Shown: positions 33,566 to 48,934, counted from the first letter of the stretch. The stretch is 64,000 nt of DNA from Paraspadella gotoi (GCA_051294375.1 CM119263.1:25028688-25092687); one strand, 5' to 3'. A program made the numbers and translations. Notes: generated by a model not told the origin, from the sequence alone.

Positions 33566-34097
33566 ATTAGTCAAGCTTACCTCTTACGGCGTACTACTAG
33601 TCGCTTCAACCTCAACTCTCGCTGAGGATGATACATAAAGCTTTCCTGTAACGAAGATAGATGCCTCTGGCAGAGATAAATACCTACTGAATGCCCAACG
33701 CTAATGTTAATTCTTCTGATGCATATCTAGATTCTTAGTAGTAATATAATATTGTGCCGATCGTTGTGATATTTGTGTTAACAAATAAAAGTTAGTTACA
33801 AATTCGTCAAACTTCTGATATACTAATTTAAGAAAACTATCTACGACTTTCTCTATTGAGTATTATTTATTATAAGGAATTTACTGAGGTATTTATAGCG
33901 ATCTCTCAATTCTGTTATTTTTTTAAAATTAGAATATATACACACAAACTAGAATAGAAATGGTCAATATTCAGAGCCGATTATAGGTAATTGTTAGGAA
34001 TTACAAAGTTGAATCGGCTGAAAAAAAGAAACATAAAAAAGGCTTTTGATATGAAAATAATGTGGACAAGAGAAAATTTTCATTAGTTATGTGTTTT
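33566..34097. other. Intergenic stretch between convergent genes
   Basis: AT-rich 3' ends of the gene ending at 33565 and of the GPCR ending at 34098. AATAAA at about 33785 suits the plus-strand gene. Nothing else seen. Confidence 0.5.
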
Positions 34098-37000
34098 TCA
34101 AACCGCTTCCTCCCATTGAGAGGTTACTCCTGTTCTGTTATCTGCGTAAAACAACTTGATTCTGGTCGTACTCTCCGGAGACGTGTCTGTCCCTCCTGTT
34201 CCATGGTTGGGCAGATAGCGGTTGTGGACAGCGTTTTTTTCAATTCCTTTAAAAGTCCCCGGATTGTTAGCGTTCGGTGTTTTTCCCAACGTGGTCAAAT
34301 GATGATCGTGACGTGTGTATCGATTGTGCTGTAAAGAAAGTGGTCTTGTAATTGTTTTTGTCGGTTTCAATATAAAAAGTTTCCATTTTTAACCTCTGGA
34401 GTAGTGTAAAACGGTTGCTGTGCTTGCGAAGACGAGCTACGAGATCTGGTCATACCCCTATCTTCTTCGGCGAGTTGTTTGGCCACGGTGACGTCCTCGT
34501 CCCACCCAGCCTCCCTGGCCAAAGCCCGCGACATTTCCCGGTTAATTTCCAATCTTTCCATCCGGCTCGTTCGGTCCGGATCGACTCGTTCGTTGCGCGC
34601 CGTACGTTCGCGTTCGAGGCGCTCCAGATAATCCGCGCGTTCCTGCTGATTAACCTCGTCTCCCATCGTTTCTACGAAATCGAACGTGGACCCATTCTTG
34701 TTTATTGTGGCAGGGGACAGAAATCCTGAAGGATTCATTTTGTCACGTCGCGAACGGCTAAATTATATTTTTTTGGTTTATTATTATATTTTTTTTTTAT
34801 ATTTACCAGTCGCCGCGGTCGGAGTAATTTGTGAGATTGGCGAAGCTACGTCCGTAATCAAACCGGAAATGGAGCCTATTGGTGTTGTTAGCGCCGTTAA
34901 CGCTGGATCCATGCCGTTATTTGAAGGGCGATTCCCTATATTTTTGCAAAATTTTTTATTCACTTCATCGGTTTTTATTTTGCTCAAGAAGTCTTTCTCC
35001 TACCATAAGGTCTTCTATTAATTAACGATTGCAACTGTTGATGACCACGCTGTCCCATGAAAGAGAAGTTTTCGGGAACGCGAACCGTAGAAGCCTTGAC
35101 AGTCCAGCCTTTCACCTTTTTATTAACTGAATAAGAGAGATTGCAAACTTAGCATTCATACTTGTTGGTAACGTGACCTTTGACCCTCAGAGATGTTAAT
35201 TAGAGAGCTAGGTTTTGGCATAATTGACTAGTATTTTTAGAAGTTACCTGAAATAATAATTATTTTATTATTATTATTATTATAATTGTTTGATTGACTA
35301 GTTCATTTTATTAAATTTGATAGGGAAACTAAAACGATGTTAATCCTTAAGAGACTAAAAATGAACTTAATGCTTACAAAATAGATACTGAGTTTTTCTG
35401 AATCTACGAAATATTAAACTTTGAGTTTGAACTTGACAGAATTAAGAGAGACAATATTTGAACGGAAGATAATTAATTAATTAGAGGCTATTTAAAATAT
35501 TACTGACATACTAGTTACGATGACAAAAGAACGATACTTGTTTAATAGTTTTCATTTTCTCGCAAATCGTAGAAATCTTAATATTATCCCTTCTGACACT
35601 AGTATTAGTAACTTTTTCTCGAGAATCATACGCTTATTTACGCTAATTCTCAGAACATTAAACATTAATTTTAAAATCTCTTGATTAAATTTTTTTTTAA
35701 TCTCAACTTAAAAAATAGAGTCGCACATATACGAATCGGCTTGTTCGCTCCTAATTACTATCAATTAAAATAGCCCCAATGAGAAATTCCAAGAACTGAC
35801 CTTTTTTCTTCGAACACGGGCGCATATCGAGGCAGGGGCTCGGAAGTTCCAAGCAACGATTTAGCCTTTTGTTGAAGAAGAGGAAAATGATAGGGTTGAG
35901 CGTTGAGCTAGTCCAGGCGATTAAATTGGCGCATTTATAAATGAAGAGAGAACCTAAAACGGAAATAAACCATTATTAATTTTTTATTAATAATCTTTTA
36001 TCTAATATTTTTTCGCAGTATAATTTATCCCTTTAATTTTTTAAAAGCTCAAAACCGCCAGGAGAACATTGACAGGGTGAAAGTCGCTGAAAGAGTCCAT
36101 TCATAAATCTTTCCCTCGCGAAAAAAAAAAATCTATGCATAATTGCATATGACGTTATAAAAAACGCAAGTCGTAAATTATCCGCCCGCTTGTTGATTCT
36201 ATCTTTGAAGCGTGGGAACAATTTCACGGGTCAAGGAAAATATGAATTTTACTGCGGTATATTAAAGTAGTTGCGGGAAATGCTCCCTTCAAAACAAACA
36301 AACAATATACTTTCAAAACCTATGAAAATTCCGACCTATGCATATATTCGATTAATCGGCCATAAGTTACCATTTTTGAATTAAAACGCATTGTGAGTAT
36401 TAATTTTTAAACATTTTAATAAAAAAATATTAACCTACTTTTATTTCCCAATAATATTGGCAATATCCTTTATTTACCTTGACTCTGAGTGTCTATGATG
36501 AGCAGCAAAAAGATAGGGTGCCAGAAGACGACAAAAGCGACTAACAGCAGCGTCAAGACCCTCAGTCGTCTCATGGCGGGGGCCTCGAGCCGGGCACGCA
36601 CCGCGCGCGTCTTTGACGAATCCGTCAGCATCTCGGCGTCCACAGGACCGACTGTCATCGAGGCGGTGGACAGGAGATGCAATGTGTGGTGGTAACACGT
36701 CATGCGGATGTCTGCCGAGGGGAGGGGGTAGAATAAGATTAGTTTTCAGTACAAAATGACCATTTTTCCATGATTAACGGCTGACTAATGTTCACTAATA
36801 AGCACCACGTCCTCACCTCGATGGTAACTCCGGAGAAAGTGAGCTGTCATCAAGATTCCGGCTACGTTTACCAAAATCCAGAACGTGTTGATAAAATACA
36901 TGCGAGAAATTGGATCTGAAGGAAATTAAATAAAAAAATGTTTCTGTTGTATGAAAAAATAGAAAAATAGTTAAATACGTATAGAGTAAGGCGTAGTAAA

Positions 37001-38581
37001 ATTTCTAAATTTAACTTTAATTAAAATTCTAAAAGTGAGGAACGAACAACATTATACTAATGAACATATATATATAAAAAAAATTTACAATAAATTTTAC
37101 AATTTACGCAGTAGGCCATATTTATACTAGTACTAATTCAATAAATGTTAAAATTTCAAAACAGTTTTTTTAAAGTAGATTTGGATTTGTCATAAAAAGT
37201 TGATAAAAAGAAATATAACCCTTTTTGAAAAATTCCTTCATTAAGTGGGTCAAAAATTAAAAAAAGCTATATTTTAAGCTGAAAATTAACTTTTTATATA
37301 TTAAATATAGTTTTTTTAATTTTTAACCCACTTAATGAAAGAAATTTTAAAAATAATTAATATTTTCTTTTATCAACTTTTGACGAGGAATTCAAATCTG
37401 CAATCAAAATTAAGAAAAGCCTATTTTGAAATTTTTCGATTTTATAAGGATAGTACTATATATAAATATAGCCTACTGCGAAAATTAAAAAACATAAAAT
37501 AATTTTTTTTTACAAATTAATGTTTACTGATGGTATGTTGTTCATAATTTACTTTTAGAATTTCCATACGTAACTTTCACTACGCCTTAGTATAGAGTAT
37601 AGACTCTCACCCGAATTTTGTAGCTCGCAGTTCATTAGCAAACAGCTTCTTTGATCCCAACTTCCGAGTTTCCTGTTTTTAAGGTTTTCATTTAGTAGTT
37701 AAGTACATAAAATTCTATCAATAAATATGGAAATTCCATATCTTACTTAAACGTGTCGCTTGCGAGCAGAACGACGCCAAACAAGAGCAATCCGGTTCCG
37801 AACCAAAGGATGAACAGTCCGAACAGGATACACTTGCAAAGGGCGAAGGGGGGCACCGTAAGGTCGACGTCCATGTTACGGAGGTGGAAAAGTTCGTTGA
37901 CCACCATCGCTGCCATATTGAATATGGTCGTCGTTACGAAGTAGGCGTGGCTGACGCGTAGTTTTGTGCACAGCTTGAAGGCGGTAAAGTGGGCGGGGTA
38001 GGATTATGAGGTGATTTTTTTTTTGTGGACCGACTCACTTCGGGGATTGTGGGCGCGACGAAGTTGGCGGCAATCATGAGGTAGTAGAGAGACTTGGCGA
38101 GATCTAGGAACGCGTGGTGAAAGATGAAGGCGTTGGCTGCGTGACGCCAACGTTTCCGCGCCAGGATCGTCACCATCATGCAAACGTTGCCCAGAACGCC
38201 GAGAAGCCCTGCGATGAAGAGGACATTAGACGTTCTGCAGCTTCTTTTGTTCTTTGATATGTGAAAATGCTGTTCTCTAAATATTTTAGCCAAAATACTT
38301 GAAAAAAAAATAACGATACTACTACTTCATTTATATCGAAACCTATATTTTATTGTCACCAGAAAAAATAATTTGAAAATCGGTACTGATAAAAGTTTTT
38401 TCCAATTTTTAATTTTGTTAGCCTTTCCTCACTAAAAACTTTCATAATCCGTTTTTTAGTTAACCATTCCGTTACCTAATGCCAGCAGGTACTGCGTGTC
38501 TCCGTTGGCTGTGAACACTACGAACATCTTGGGTGCACGCGCGCTCGTGTTGATCGGCCGCTCCAGCAACGCGCTCTCCAT
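34098..38581 (-). CDS. Class A (rhodopsin-like) GPCR, orphan
   Basis: Eleven exons join in phase into 621 residues: 38581-38476, 38208-38039, 37973-37747, 37672-37611, 36915-36817, 36711-36478, 35953-35801, 35126-35004, 34935-34807, 34725-34394, 34328-34098. The N-terminus has a glycosylation site (NTS, residue 11). TM1 is YLLALGLLGVLGNVCMMV with the invariant Asn; TM2 has FLDLAKS with the conserved Asp; TM3 follows ELCTKL; TM4 has the Trp (LFILWFG); TM6 has FVVFWHP in place of CWxP; TM7 has STLNPIIFLFF. TM3 ends NELF where DRY is expected, and TM5 lacks the usual Pro. The ~230-residue tail is polar, with a charged coil (LERLERERTARNERV). The intron before TM5 is almost wholly a MITE (36987-37589). 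The ligand cannot be inferred. Confidence 0.9.
36987..37589. mobile_element. Palindromic hAT-type MITE, copy C
   Basis: A 603-base palindrome with perfect 8-bp duplication GTATAGAG (36979-36986 and 37590-37597). Ends TAAGGCGTAGTAAAA and, inverted, TAAGGCGTAGTGAAAG. Its left arm matches the inverted right arm of copy D almost exactly, so the two are the same element in opposite orientation. It fills most of a GPCR intron. Confidence 0.85.
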
Positions 38582-38651
38582 CCTGGTTTCCTCCGGTGGC
38601 GGTGCCAGCGGACCTGGTTGGAACGAGAAAGGGAAATTCTTGAAATTGAGC

Positions 38652-38655
<4 letters not shown>

Positions 38656-38692
<37 letters not shown>
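38656..38692 (+). repeat. (CT)n microsatellite
   Basis: Short CT run just upstream of the GPCR's first coding exon, followed by CT/CCCT-rich sequence to about 38740. Non-coding. Confidence 0.85.
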
Positions 38693-38694
<2 letters not shown>

Positions 38695-40819
38695 ATCTCT
38701 ACTATCTTCTCTCTCTCTCCCCCTCCCTCCCTCTCTCTCTCCGCTTCTACAATTTTCCCTTTTATTCCCACTAAAAACGTCCCACCTTCAATCTTTCTCT
38801 CTTCCAACTGACCCCGGGATTCACCTTGCCCAATTCGTCACGGGCGACTGGAAGCGTCACATTTTACGACCTTCTCCATTTTTTAAACCCATTCCTCAAG
38901 CTCAACATTTGGGGAAGCATCATATCTGGCAACAGGCCGCCAACCATTCCGCGATTCCGATGGCAGCCATTTTGTTTTATTGGCTTTTCCCCTTTTTCGG
39001 ACGAGGAAGGAAAAACTTAGACTTTTTTTAGTCGGGCTATGGGAAGGAATGGGGGAAGAAACGGTGGAGGTGGGTAGAGAAGTGAGATGTGCAAGGAGTA
39101 GAAAGAAGAACCAGTTTTATCAAAGTTTGTTGTTTGTTCATTATTGTCTTTGAACGACGATTGCACCACGGCAATATAATGCTATGCTACGCTTTCAAAA
39201 AACAGCAAATTCCACTGCCCATGTGCCCATATTTAAAGGGACGGTATGCACTGAATAATTCAGACATTTTTAAGCGATTTACGACCCTGTGGGGCGTTAA
39301 TATTTTGAGTTACGACGTTTTCTTCGGTCCTTTCCCCTTCCGTCTCGCGTCGCCAAAATTTGGAAAAGGAAAAAACTTCGCGGGAATCGGACGAGTTGGA
39401 CGCGAACGTGTGCCTTGCCCTCTCCAGTCTCCAGTCCGCCCAAATATTCGCGAAGAACCGACGGAAACATGCTGACGTCGACCGCTTTAGGAAACGAGAA
39501 GCCTTGAGATGAGATAATGCAAGAGGGCGATTTGGGGGGAGTAAAGTTATATATATAGTTTTATATATTATATAGGGGATAAATTTTCTACTACGAGTTA
39601 AAATTGGATTGGCAATTAGTATTCGTGAGTCTGTGAATCCTAATGACGCGTAATTAAAAAAAGGTTTTCTTTTATTTTTTTAACTCTTTTGCTAAAAAGA
39701 GAAGAAAAAAATGAAGTTGCTCCTCCACCATCATCGTCTCCATCATCACCTCCTTCGAGTCGTATCGGCGAATGAGGCGGGAAATGAGTTTCGTTTCTTA
39801 CAGGGGAATGGCCGATGCCTTCGGCGCCGGTGCGCGGTGTTTCCAAGGAGAAAAAGAAAAACTAGCTGGCGGGCCTGCCCGTTAATTATGAGGCTCGTTT
39901 ATCAAAACTTGTAATTCTTTTCCCGTTTTTTCCCCATTTTTTCCTGTTTATACGCGGGAATTTTTTTCTTAAGACTTTTTATCCTTTTTTTCTCATTAAC
40001 GTAACGAAGCGCGAGAGCAGCGAGACGCGGGGTGACACTTTTATTTTTAGCTTGGCTAATATTGGCTAATTAGTAATCCTCTTTTGTTTTGAATATTTAC
40101 TTGGTATTCCTCTCTTTCACCAGGCGTCAAACCTGTTTTACTTCATCCCTGAATTCGCCGAATCTGTGCGCCGAGATATGGAACATCTAATACTCAATTC
40201 TTCGAACGATATTCTTGACAAGATGAATTGTTTTTCTTTATCTTTACGACTCACAGAAAAATAAGTTATCTTCTTGAAATAAAATAAAAACCCCAGAATG
40301 CAAATGTGATTTAAATGTAAGCGTAAGAGCTAGTAAAAAGGAGGAGTAGAAGAAGTAGAAGTACGTCGTCCATGACTTAGATGGGAAACTAAACAAACGT
40401 TAGATTTTTAATATAACGTTTTTCTTCACCAGATCGTAAAAAATTAAAGTATAATTATTTCTCATATTTTAAATAACGATTATAAGAAAATGTTCGGCAA
40501 AAATATATTTTTGTTAAATTGTTTTTATTTGTTTTCGAAAACAAATCCGCGTCCGGTTTGTGTCCTTGGAGGTTTCTTTCAGAATTCCGACAAACAATTC
40601 TTGACGTCGGATAAAAAGTTCAAGGGCGAGCGCAGGAGAAGGATTATGGGGGGGGGGGTGTTGAGACAACGTTCGATAAAAGATGATACGAGGAAAATAT
40701 CTTATTTAATAAATGATAAAGGGAAAAGTTTCTAAGAAAAATGCAAGTTACTCGGGAAGAAGAAAAGAGAAAAGAAAATATATTTTTATTAAGAAATGCA
40801 TGACATGTACATTGTACAA

Positions 40820-41435
40820 TAAGGCGTAGTGAAAGTTACATACGAAAATTCTAAAAGTCAATTATGAACAACATACCATCAGTGAACATTAATTGTGTAA
40901 AAAAAATTAATTTTATGTTTTTTAATTTTCGCAGTAGGCTATATTTATATATAGTACTATCCTTATAAAATCGAAAAATTTCAAAATAGGCTTTTCTTAA
41001 TTTTGATTGCAGATTTGAATTGCTCGTCAAAAGTTGATGAAAGAAAATATAAATCATTTTAAAAATTCTTTCATTAAGTGGGTTAAAATTAAAAAAACTA
41101 TATTTAATATATAAAAAATTAATTTTCAGCTTAAAATATAGCTTTTTCTAATTTTTGACCCACTTAATGAAGGAATTTTTCAAAAAGAATTTAATATTTC
41201 TTTTTGTCAACTTTTTATGACAAATCCAAATCCGAAAAACAAATATAAAAAAAAACTGTTTCGAAATTTAAACATTTATTGGTTTAGTACTATAAATATA
41301 AATATGGCCTACTGTGTAAATTGTAAAATTGATTATAAATTTTTTATTACATAAATGTTCATTAGTATAATATTGTTCGTTCCTCACTTTTAGAATTTAA
41401 ATTAAAGTTAAATTTAGAAATTTTACTACGCCTTA
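40820..41435. mobile_element. Palindromic hAT-type MITE, copy D
   Basis: A 616-base palindrome with termini TAAGGCGTAGTG and ACTACGCCTTA. Flanks TTGTACAA (40812-40819) and ATGTACAA (41436-41443) form an 8-bp duplication with one mismatch. Long arms contain TATAGTACTATCCTTATAAA and GACCCACTTAATGAA blocks. Near-identical to copy C. Confidence 0.85.
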
Positions 41436-41811
41436 ATGTACAATTACTCTTTTTTATCCATTGTTATAATTATTATTTTTATTCCATAGCATATTTTTAT
41501 CCCAAACCTAATAATAATAATAATGTCCCATATAATAATGACGAATATAATGACGATTATTAATATGTATGTATCGGTCGTGGTCTAGAATTGTCGACTA
41601 AGTCAGATCAGACGAAGTTTTTAGATTTTCAATAACTTTAAAAAAATTATTTTATTCACTGTGGTTTCGATTTTAATATAAAAAGTTTTCTAAATAAATA
41701 AACCAAGATTCGATTAAAATATGTGGTTTCACGTTTCTATCATAATATATTTTGAAACGTGTAGTTGCGATGACAAATATTTCATTCTCGATCTCCGAAA
41801 AAGTCAGTATA

Positions 41812-44149
<2,338 letters not shown>

Positions 44150-44466
44150 ATGCGATAATGTTATCAATTTAAACATTAAACTCTTGTTTTATCTTCTTAT
44201 TGTATTTTTTTTTTCATTTTTGCTTTTTGTTCATTTTAAAAACGGAGATAAATTTTTTTTCCAGCCTTCAGCACTTTAGCGGGCGGAATGAATATGCAGC
44301 TGTTTCATCCCTTTAATTAAACTTCAAAAAAATATGAATATGGATATTCTTTTCAGCCTTGCTCTTTCTCCCTCTTCCTCTTCATCCGCCAACGTCGTGT
44401 CGCATCGACGAGAAGATGAATCTCTTCGTCAGATCCGCCAGATAAATATTGGGGGGAAAGAAAAGT

Positions 44467-44565
44467 TGGGCCTGGGAAAAGGGGGAAAGGGGGAAAGGGG
44501 GAAAGGGGGAAAGGGAAAAAGGGAAAAGGGAAAAGGGGGAAAGGGGAAAGGGAAGTTGGGGAACT
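44467..44565 (+). repeat. GGGGGAAA minisatellite with G-quadruplex potential
   Basis: Tandem G4-5A3-5 units on the plus strand, at least eight in a row, 3' of transporter 1. The spacing of G runs satisfies the usual four-tract quadruplex rule several times over. Confidence 0.85.
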
Positions 44566-44757
44566 GAAATGAAAGCCGAAAAGGGGAAAGAAGAAAGTTC
44601 TAGAAAGATATAGGAAAGGAGTATTTTGTTCATCAAAAGTCAAGAAACCCTCAAAACTCGCTCAATACTTAAGTATGATTTGAACTGGCGCAGAAAAAAA
44701 TAATGAAAAAGGATAATCAGCGAAACCCAATGCAAGATAAAAAGGGGATATGTTTAG

Positions 44758-45488
44758 TAAAGCGTAACAAAAATATTAAAATCAAGTTGAATCAAAATTC
44801 GAAATCATGAACAAGCTTGTACCTGTGAACATTTTTAAATAAAAAAGAATTTTTTGGGTTTTTTTAATTTTCGCATACGCCCATATTTATACATAGTACT
44901 CACCATAGAAAATGTTACAATGGTTTTTTCTTATTTTTGAAAGCAGATTCGAATTCCTCACGAAAAGTTGATATTATGGTGGACTAAAATCCACCAACCA
45001 TTCATCAGCGGCCATTGGTGCCGTAGGCAAGTCATTCGCCTCCCAACCAAAAGGTCCGGGGTTTTAGCCCAGGTGGTCGCCTTGCAGTGAAGAGGGACGG
45101 GGCGTTTAACAAGCCTGTAACACGGTGTTACAGCCTGATGCGAAGCTCAGGGACTGCTTATATTGAACGGTTCTGTCACTAACATATAACAATAATTACT
45201 GTCTCTTCAATATAAGGAAATATAAATCTTTTTAGAAAATTATTTCAATATTTCATAATCCTAATTTTTAGCTAGCTTAATGAAAGAATTTTTATTAAGA
45301 CTTATATTTTCTTTTATCAACATTTTATGAGGAATTCGAATTTGCTTACAAAACAAAAACAAAAAAAACTATTTTCAAATTTTGAAATTTTCTATGGCAA
45401 ATACTGTGTATAAATATATCAATGTTCTTTAGTACAAGACTGTTCATGACAACTATTCGAATTTTGATCTGCAACTTTCACTACGACT
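44758..45488. mobile_element. Palindromic hAT-type MITE, copy E, split by a SINE
   Basis: Decayed family member with ends TAAAGCGTAAC and, inverted, AAGTCGTAGTGAAAG. Flanks share TGTTTAG (44751-44757 and 45489-45495). Arms are interrupted at about 44975 by a tRNA-SINE, so the SINE arrived later. Confidence 0.65.
44975..45210 (+). mobile_element. tRNA-derived SINE, copy 2
   Basis: About 85% like the copy at 15191, with GCCATTGGTGCCG, GGCAAGTC, CCTGTAACACGGTGTTACAG, CTGATGCGAAGCTCAGGG and the tail CTGTCTCTTCAA. It begins with a GGTGGACTAAAATCCACC hairpin absent from copy 1. Short ATAT flanks are the likely target duplication. Inserted in MITE copy E. Confidence 0.75.
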
Positions 45489-45843
45489 TGTTTAGGTAAC
45501 AACTAACAAGTAATACTAATAGAGAGAATACATTCTGGAAAGAGAAAGAACGGTTATTAATATCATGCAGAAAAATTTTTTAATAAGAGATGAATTAAAA
45601 AATCTATATTATTGAAATAACCAAAGGAAAAAATTTAAAAATAATATAGAAAATCCTAGTAGAAAATTAATAGGGATAGCGAATAGGAAAATTTGATAAA
45701 TCGTAAATAAGTAATTGATCTTTATGCAAAAATAAAAACAAAATAAATTAGAATGGAATGTTGCTCTCCTGACGTTAAAAAAAAAACAACCTTTAAAAAC
45801 AAAAAATGACAAAAGAGCCACGTGGCCGGGGCCATTTGGCTAT

Positions 45844-47343
45844 ATGGCTCGGCGGGCCTCGAATTTGATAAGCCGCTCTTCCTCCTCTTCACAGTCAGTA
45901 GCTCCAGCAACTTCGAGGAGTCTACCACCTTTCTCCGATTCCCGTAAAAATATGTTTTTCAATTTTCATCCTTTTTACTTTCCTTCACCCTCTCTCCTAG
46001 TTATTTTTTTTTTTTTGGGTAAAACTTTACTTTCGCCGACCGGGGTTTTGGCGTCTTTTGAAAAAAAAAAAATTAAGGAGACGAATAATTTATTTGCAAC
46101 AACAATTTTATTATTAGAAGAACCTCTTTCGGCTCAAAAAAACTTTGACGCTGATGATTACTACCTAATTATTACCTAATTACCTTAACCCTAAACCCCG
46201 GTCGGCGAAAGAAAATTCAACCTTTTTTTGTTTTGATAAAAAAGTGAGTCACGATAAGATTTTATGATCATCCTTCATTCTCACGCTCGACTTTTCATTA
46301 TGAAAACTTTTCACTTTTTATCTTCTCCTTTCGCAAGCTTCAAATTTACTATTTACCATAATCAATTAATCATCTGCGTCATTCTGTTATCAAAAAATCT
46401 GGGGACTCTGCCTTTCTTTTACTTTGTCCTTTTTTCTCCAGGTTTCACGAACTTTTTCCTTGTGCTTGTCCGGCGGAGACGGACTTACAAAATTTCACAA
46501 ATAATCAAAATGCAAGCCTCCACCGCAGCTTCCAGGGCATCTGGGTGGCATTTTCCCGTGCCGAAGAAAGGGGTTGTCCTCGTCTTCCACGTCATCCCTA
46601 GATCGGAAGGAAGGTTCAAGCGTATGGTCATCGGCATCACACTCGACGGAGAACTTACAGCGAATCTGCCCACCTACCTCGATGCGAAGAACTTACGAAA
46701 GGTGTTGGAGAAGTTTTGGCACGAGAAGGATTTGTTCTTCTTCCGAGCCCCGCCCGAAGTGTATCGACATCTTACATCGCTCCGGGCGAGTGGCTACTTT
46801 AAGTCCTGTAACTCGTTAGAAGTTCCACTTTGGTGTGTTGGGACGGGGGAGCCCGTTGATTTGGTCCTGAGTTCCTCAACGAGGGCCATTTTGATGCCAG
46901 ACGCGAGTTCCGTCTCTGACTGGGCTAAGTGGCCGAAGAGCCCCGGCCGAACCGTGAGGGAAAGTGCAGGCGGCGTAGGGAAATGTCTTCTTATTTTGAG
47001 AGCGAACAGTGTTCGCCGAACACAGCGACGCAAGAGGCCCTTTGCTCTTAGGTGGTCATCTTCAGTGGCCGCTCGGCAACAGGATTCGTCCACCCAAGAT
47101 ACAGAATCGGGAAAGACTCGTCAATCTCGACATTTTCAGCGTCGCCGTGATAAGAAGCGTGCGGCTAAGCAACTACGCGCTGTCGACGAGCTTGGTGTCC
47201 CCGCCCACTCGTCGACGCCCAAGATTGCAAGATTAGTCTCGGGCAATTCGACGGTGGAGCAGGTTCAGGAGCAAGATGAAGACAATTCATTGAAGAGTAT
47301 ACTCTTCTGCTGCACCCGGCATCAGAGGCGGATATCGAGATAG
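45844..47343 (+). CDS. Two-exon gene of unknown function
   Basis: Exon 45844-45943 (start ATG, Ser-rich leader) joins exon 46442-47343 in phase (C/GT) to give 333 residues. The second exon follows a strong acceptor (TTTTTTCTCCAG). The middle of the protein looks folded (GVVLVFHVIPRSEGRFKRMV, ITLDGELTANLPTYLD, LEKFWHEKDLFFFRAPPEVY); the C-terminal third is basic and low in structure (TQRRKRPFALRW, RRRDKKRAAKQLR). I do not recognise a domain. The open frame also runs upstream of 46442 but that part is AT-rich and intron-like. A small MITE (46030-46211) sits in the intron. Confidence 0.6.
46030..46211. mobile_element. Small MITE with perfect 19-bp terminal inverted repeats
   Basis: A 182-base unit bounded by CTTTCGCCGACCGGGGTTT (46030-46048) and its exact inverse (46193-46211), inside the intron of the gene at 45844. 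The interior is AT-rich and non-coding. No clear target duplication, so the superfamily is unknown. Confidence 0.65.
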
Positions 47344-48896
47344 GAGAGGAGGTGGAAAGGGGAGGGCTCGTGAGGGAGGTGACAATTCATACACTGTACA
47401 TATCTTTATTTTCTTTTTTCGATCATGCGTATTACGGTAATTAAAACTCAAAGCTACATTATTTTTTTTATTGAATGAACGGAAAAACAGACCAAAAAAT
47501 ATTTGTGAGAGCGATCATCAAGTATATATTTCATTCCGTATCTTATTTCTATTTTCTATTTTTTGACTATACTTATTACCCATATATTCTCCGAACCTAT
47601 CATCATGAACTTAAAACTTGAAGAGAAAAAGAAAGTAGTTTACATGTGTTTTTTACTATTTTTGTTCCTCACAAAACCAACGTTTTTATGTTCCGATGTA
47701 GCGAGGTAGTACAAGCACAAGTACAAATTAATCTATTTTAAGTTCTTACAAAATATTTTAAAAAAATTAGTTTTTTTTTTCAGCAAAAATATTTATTTTT
47801 ATTCTCTTTTTAATGTTGGCTAACAAATATTGTACGTCGCGTATAATATATTTAAATAATAAACTGTAACGTTCTAACAAAAACTTTTTTACGTAGATAA
47901 ATGAATAAATAGATGGAGGACAAGTGTAAGATTGTGATTGTGATAAATTGTGACTAGCTTTTCTAAATTGTTTTTTATCTGGTTTTGTAATCATACTTAT
48001 AAAAATAATAATTATTTAGATTACTGTAATTTAAACAGGTCATACATTTTAAAGAACAGATAAGTTTTAGATATTTGTATGAACTTGAAATTTCAAAAAA
48101 AAAAAAAAAAAAATCAAATTAAAAAATAGTGATATGGAAAAGGAAAGACCATATTCACTAATTGCCAAAGCCAAAGACCAATCAATATCAAATTTGTACA
48201 AATAAAATGATAAATGGTTTTGGTTTTTCTACAAAACTTGCTCTCAATTAATAAAATCAATACAGTTTTGCAAATGGCAGCTTTTTTCTAGCGGTGGGTT
48301 TCAAATTGTCACAATGTAGTTCTCTCCAAGAGCTGGTTCTCCAGATCTCCAGGGAGCGATGCAAAAAAGGAAAAAGGGTAAAAAGGTCGCGCGATGCCCT
48401 TCATCGATAAAATGTTTTTGTTTTGCCCTTTTGCGTCATAAACGTTTCGTCGAGGGAAATATTTGGATCAACCCTTGCTCTTCTCTTAAGCCCAGTCTTC
48501 CTTTCTCTTGGATCCCAACGTCCTTCGAGTTTGTTGGCCTCTTTCAGCCTTGCCCAGATCCAAATGCAGCCGTCTTCTTGCTAGTGCTGCCCTCTTCAGA
48601 CATAGAATAAATTTATCCTTTCATTCATCTCCCATTTTACGTACGAATTTTTATTGGCTGTCGTGTGAGATTGTAAACGTTCACCTCTCTTTTTTTTTAG
48701 TCCTGCGCTAGCCTTTCATACTTTTTACTTATTCGTTCTCATCATGAAAGAGAAAACATTTTTAAGAGTTAAAGTAGTAGACGTCCCTCTGATGTACATG
48801 AGAATTCATTTGAAAAACCCTGTTTCCCCTGCCTTTTTTTATCCCGCAATTTTCATATAAAATTAATTTTAATTCGTTTTTGAAATAATAATAATA

Positions 48897-48934
<38 letters not shown>

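Larger units (their letters stand above)
38582..41769. other. Divergent intergenic stretch
   Basis: The 3.2 kb between the GPCR start (minus) and transporter 1 (plus). It holds a CT run, a moderately GC-rich zone at 38.8-39.5 kb that may be GPCR promoter or 5' exon, and MITE copy D (40820-41435). Short open frames at 38.6-39.9 kb and 40.5 kb have no splice or domain support. Confidence 0.45.
44150..45843. other. Intergenic stretch
   Basis: Spacer between transporter 1 and the unknown gene at 45844. It holds a G-rich minisatellite (44467-44565) and MITE copy E with a nested SINE (44758-45488). No gene supported. Confidence 0.5.

Noticed and set aside
40851-41057. Lys/Ile-rich ORFs within the palindromic elements
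   Set aside because: They lie in MITE arms, differ between copies and show no transposase motif.
46264-46441. N-terminal extension of the unknown gene's long ORF
   Set aside because: AT-rich and Phe/Leu-rich, ends at a strong acceptor; the in-phase splice from 45943 is a better model.
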